DNA from: an uncultured Oscillospiraceae bacterium
Lineage (GTDB): Bacteria > Bacillota > Clostridia > Oscillospirales > Oscillospiraceae
Reading direction: 5' to 3'
Length of the DNA stretch: 5,142 nucleotides
Assembly (NCBI GenBank): GCA_934668605.1
Contig: CAKUNY010000148.1
Coordinates: forward strand, 1-5,142
The translations under genes and the position numbers were made by a program. Positions 5,109-5,142 of this stretch are shown here, in pieces. The notes below the pieces were generated by a model that was not told the origin of the DNA, did no database searches, and saw only the letters and a program-made list of their open reading frames with translations. Position 1 is the stretch's first letter. The number at the start of each line of letters is the position of its first letter.

Positions 5109-5142
5109 ACCTTCGCCATGACCTCCTCTTCATCGGTTTCTC
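5105..5142 (-). CDS. potB: PotB-like permease, last 11 codons (runs off the right edge)
   Basis: An open frame enters from the right edge and ends in TGA at 5105-5107 with C-terminal residues ETDEEEVMAKV. The ATGA overlap with potC is the usual potB-potC junction, and the acidic cytoplasmic tail fits a permease C-terminus. No family motif is visible in so short a piece; the identity rests on gene order. Confidence 0.6.
   Translation of the reverse strand, partial: ETDEEEVMAKV

Overview
The window looks like chromosomal DNA from a moderately GC-rich member of the Bacillota, most likely a gut-type clostridium near Oscillospiraceae/Ruminococcaceae. The grounds are strong AAGGAGG-type ribosome binding sites, sigma-A-type promoters, intrinsic terminators, a CCA-encoding tRNA, and the gene content. 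The taxonomic placement is an inference.

There are three blocks. (1) Bases 1-2250, minus strand: ssnA (a metal-dependent amidohydrolase) followed by the first 156 codons of ygfK (a large flavin/iron-sulfur oxidoreductase-like protein), which runs off the left edge. In Escherichia coli these two genes are neighbours in the xdhD/ygeWXYZ region, and related clusters in anaerobic gut bacteria are linked to breakdown of purines and urate. A near-consensus promoter (2206-2234) lies about 180 bases upstream of ssnA. The leader between them contains an intrinsic-terminator hairpin (2063-2095), so the operon looks controlled by attenuation, and dyad sequences overlap the promoter. A 109-bp element built from two inverted 27-bp palindromic arms separates ssnA from ygfK. 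(2) Bases 2372-3087, plus strand: a tRNA-Arg(ACG) with its own promoter and terminator, then a monocistronic gene for a small coiled-coil protein of unknown function with an 11-residue tandem repeat and a fully consensus promoter. (3) Bases 3051-5142, minus strand: the distal end of a spermidine/putrescine-type ABC transporter operon, potB (last 11 codons), potC and potD, with 4-bp ATGA overlaps. It converges on the coiled-coil gene, and the two share a bidirectional terminator. The PotD-like binding protein appears to be held by a C-terminal membrane segment rather than a lipid anchor.

Intergenic stretches: 470-672 is mostly the palindromic element. 2017-2427 is two back-to-back promoter regions plus the ssnA leader; within it, 2248-2371 is AT-rich and shows nothing I can name. 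2542-2587 shows nothing recognisable. I see no CRISPR array, transposase, integrase or defence gene.
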